In this document: positions 7,042 through 7,174 of the stretch, one piece after another
How the letters are laid out: each line of letters opens with the position of its first letter
Position numbering within the stretch: position 1 is the stretch's first letter
Assembly (NCBI GenBank): GCA_946613735.1
Contig: CAMOFS010000075.1
Location: 1 to 7,174 of the forward strand
Direction of reading: 5' to 3'
Length of the DNA stretch: 7,174 nt
Origin: an uncultured Lachnospiraceae bacterium
Lineage (GTDB): Bacteria; Bacillota_A; Clostridia; Lachnospirales; Lachnospiraceae
Notes under the pieces: generated by a model
Told to the model about the DNA's origin: nothing
What the model saw: the letters and a program-made list of their open reading frames with translations, nothing else
Databases searched by the model: none
Position numbers and translations under genes: made by a program

Positions 7042-7047
7042 ATTATA
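7042..7047 (-). promoter_or_regulatory. Possible -10 element of sodA next to repeat copy 3
   Basis: A perfect TATAAT on the minus strand lies 17 bases before the sodA ATG, one base from the edge of the repeat. At 17 bases further upstream the repeat gives ATCCTG, which is not a -35 box. A start about 7 bases downstream would leave a leader of only about 11 bases and cut into the Shine-Dalgarno sequence. It may be chance, a very short-leader promoter, or the spacer of a transcript that starts further upstream beyond the window. Confidence 0.25.
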
Positions 7048-7048
7048 A

Positions 7049-7174
7049 GATCCTTCGCTTCGCTCAGGATGACAGGGCGATCCCGCTTCGCTCGATGACA
7101 TTACGAGGGCGAGCCTTCTTTGTCATTCTGAGGGCGCAGCCCCTTGTCATTCTGAGGGCGCAGCCCCTTGTCAT
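7049..7174. repeat. Palindromic intergenic repeat, copy 3 (expanded, runs off the right edge)
   Basis: The left arm from 7049 (GATCCTTCGCTTCGCTCAGG then ATGACA) is the same as in copy 2. It is followed by a second left-type module with a deletion (CCCGCTTCGCTCGATGACA, 7082-7100) and then right-type modules, TGTCATTCTGAGGGCGCAGC, at 7121 and 7145. The element is longer than copies 1 and 2 and has no closing GAAGAATCT end inside the window. No gene is seen in the 150 bases upstream of sodA. Confidence 0.85.
7120..7174. repeat. 24-base tandem repeat inside copy 3
   Basis: Two identical 24-base units (7120-7143 and 7144-7167) of TTGTCATTCTGAGGGCGCAG followed by CCCC are followed by the first 7 bases of a third at the window end. 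The unit is the right arm of the palindromic repeat. The array probably continues past the edge, so its copy number is unknown. Confidence 0.92.

Noticed and set aside
7120..7174. Possible CRISPR array at the right edge
   Set aside because: The 24-base units are directly adjacent with no unique spacers and match the arms of the nearby palindromic repeats, so this is a simple tandem duplication.
6336..7174. sodA as a mobile cassette bounded by repeat copies 2 and 3
   Set aside because: The copies are in direct orientation, no transposase or target duplication is visible, and a third copy occurs next to a different gene, so flanking of sodA is better explained by general repeat density.

Overview
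The window reads as ordinary chromosomal DNA of an anaerobic, motile Bacillota bacterium, most likely a Lachnospiraceae-type Clostridia. The basis is strong AGGAGG-type ribosome binding sites, roughly balanced base composition, a Cache-type chemoreceptor, a clostridial-looking Mn-type superoxide dismutase and a CooC-type ATPase. The taxonomic call is inference from protein character, not a database match.

All six genes lie on the minus strand, so they are transcribed from high to low coordinates. From right to left: sodA (superoxide dismutase), a CooC-like P-loop ATPase, queA (queuosine biosynthesis), an alpha/beta hydrolase of the monoglyceride lipase/lysophospholipase type, a methyl-accepting chemotaxis protein, and glmS (cut off by the left edge, lacking its last part). 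The cooC-like gene and queA are 7 bases apart and queA's ribosome binding site overlaps the cooC stop codon, so they are one translationally coupled unit, possibly read through from sodA. The hydrolase has its own putative promoter and may carry the chemoreceptor gene with it. A strong intrinsic terminator ends that unit, and a putative glmS promoter overlaps the terminator's U-tract.

The gaps around sodA and after queA are filled by three copies of one palindromic repeat family, whose arms read roughly GATCCTTCGCTTCGCTCAGG...ATGACA and the inverse. Two copies begin immediately after a stop codon. The copy at the right edge has broken into a 24-base tandem array that runs out of the window. 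Arms come in two interchangeable versions, so the family looks modular and mosaic. No gap without a gene exceeds about 200 bases.

The genes are mostly housekeeping or environmental-response functions and I do not see a new multi-gene system. The points most worth a second look are the repeat family and its position against stop codons, the CooC-like ATPase with no CO dehydrogenase gene nearby, and a two-turn direct repeat over the hydrolase promoter.
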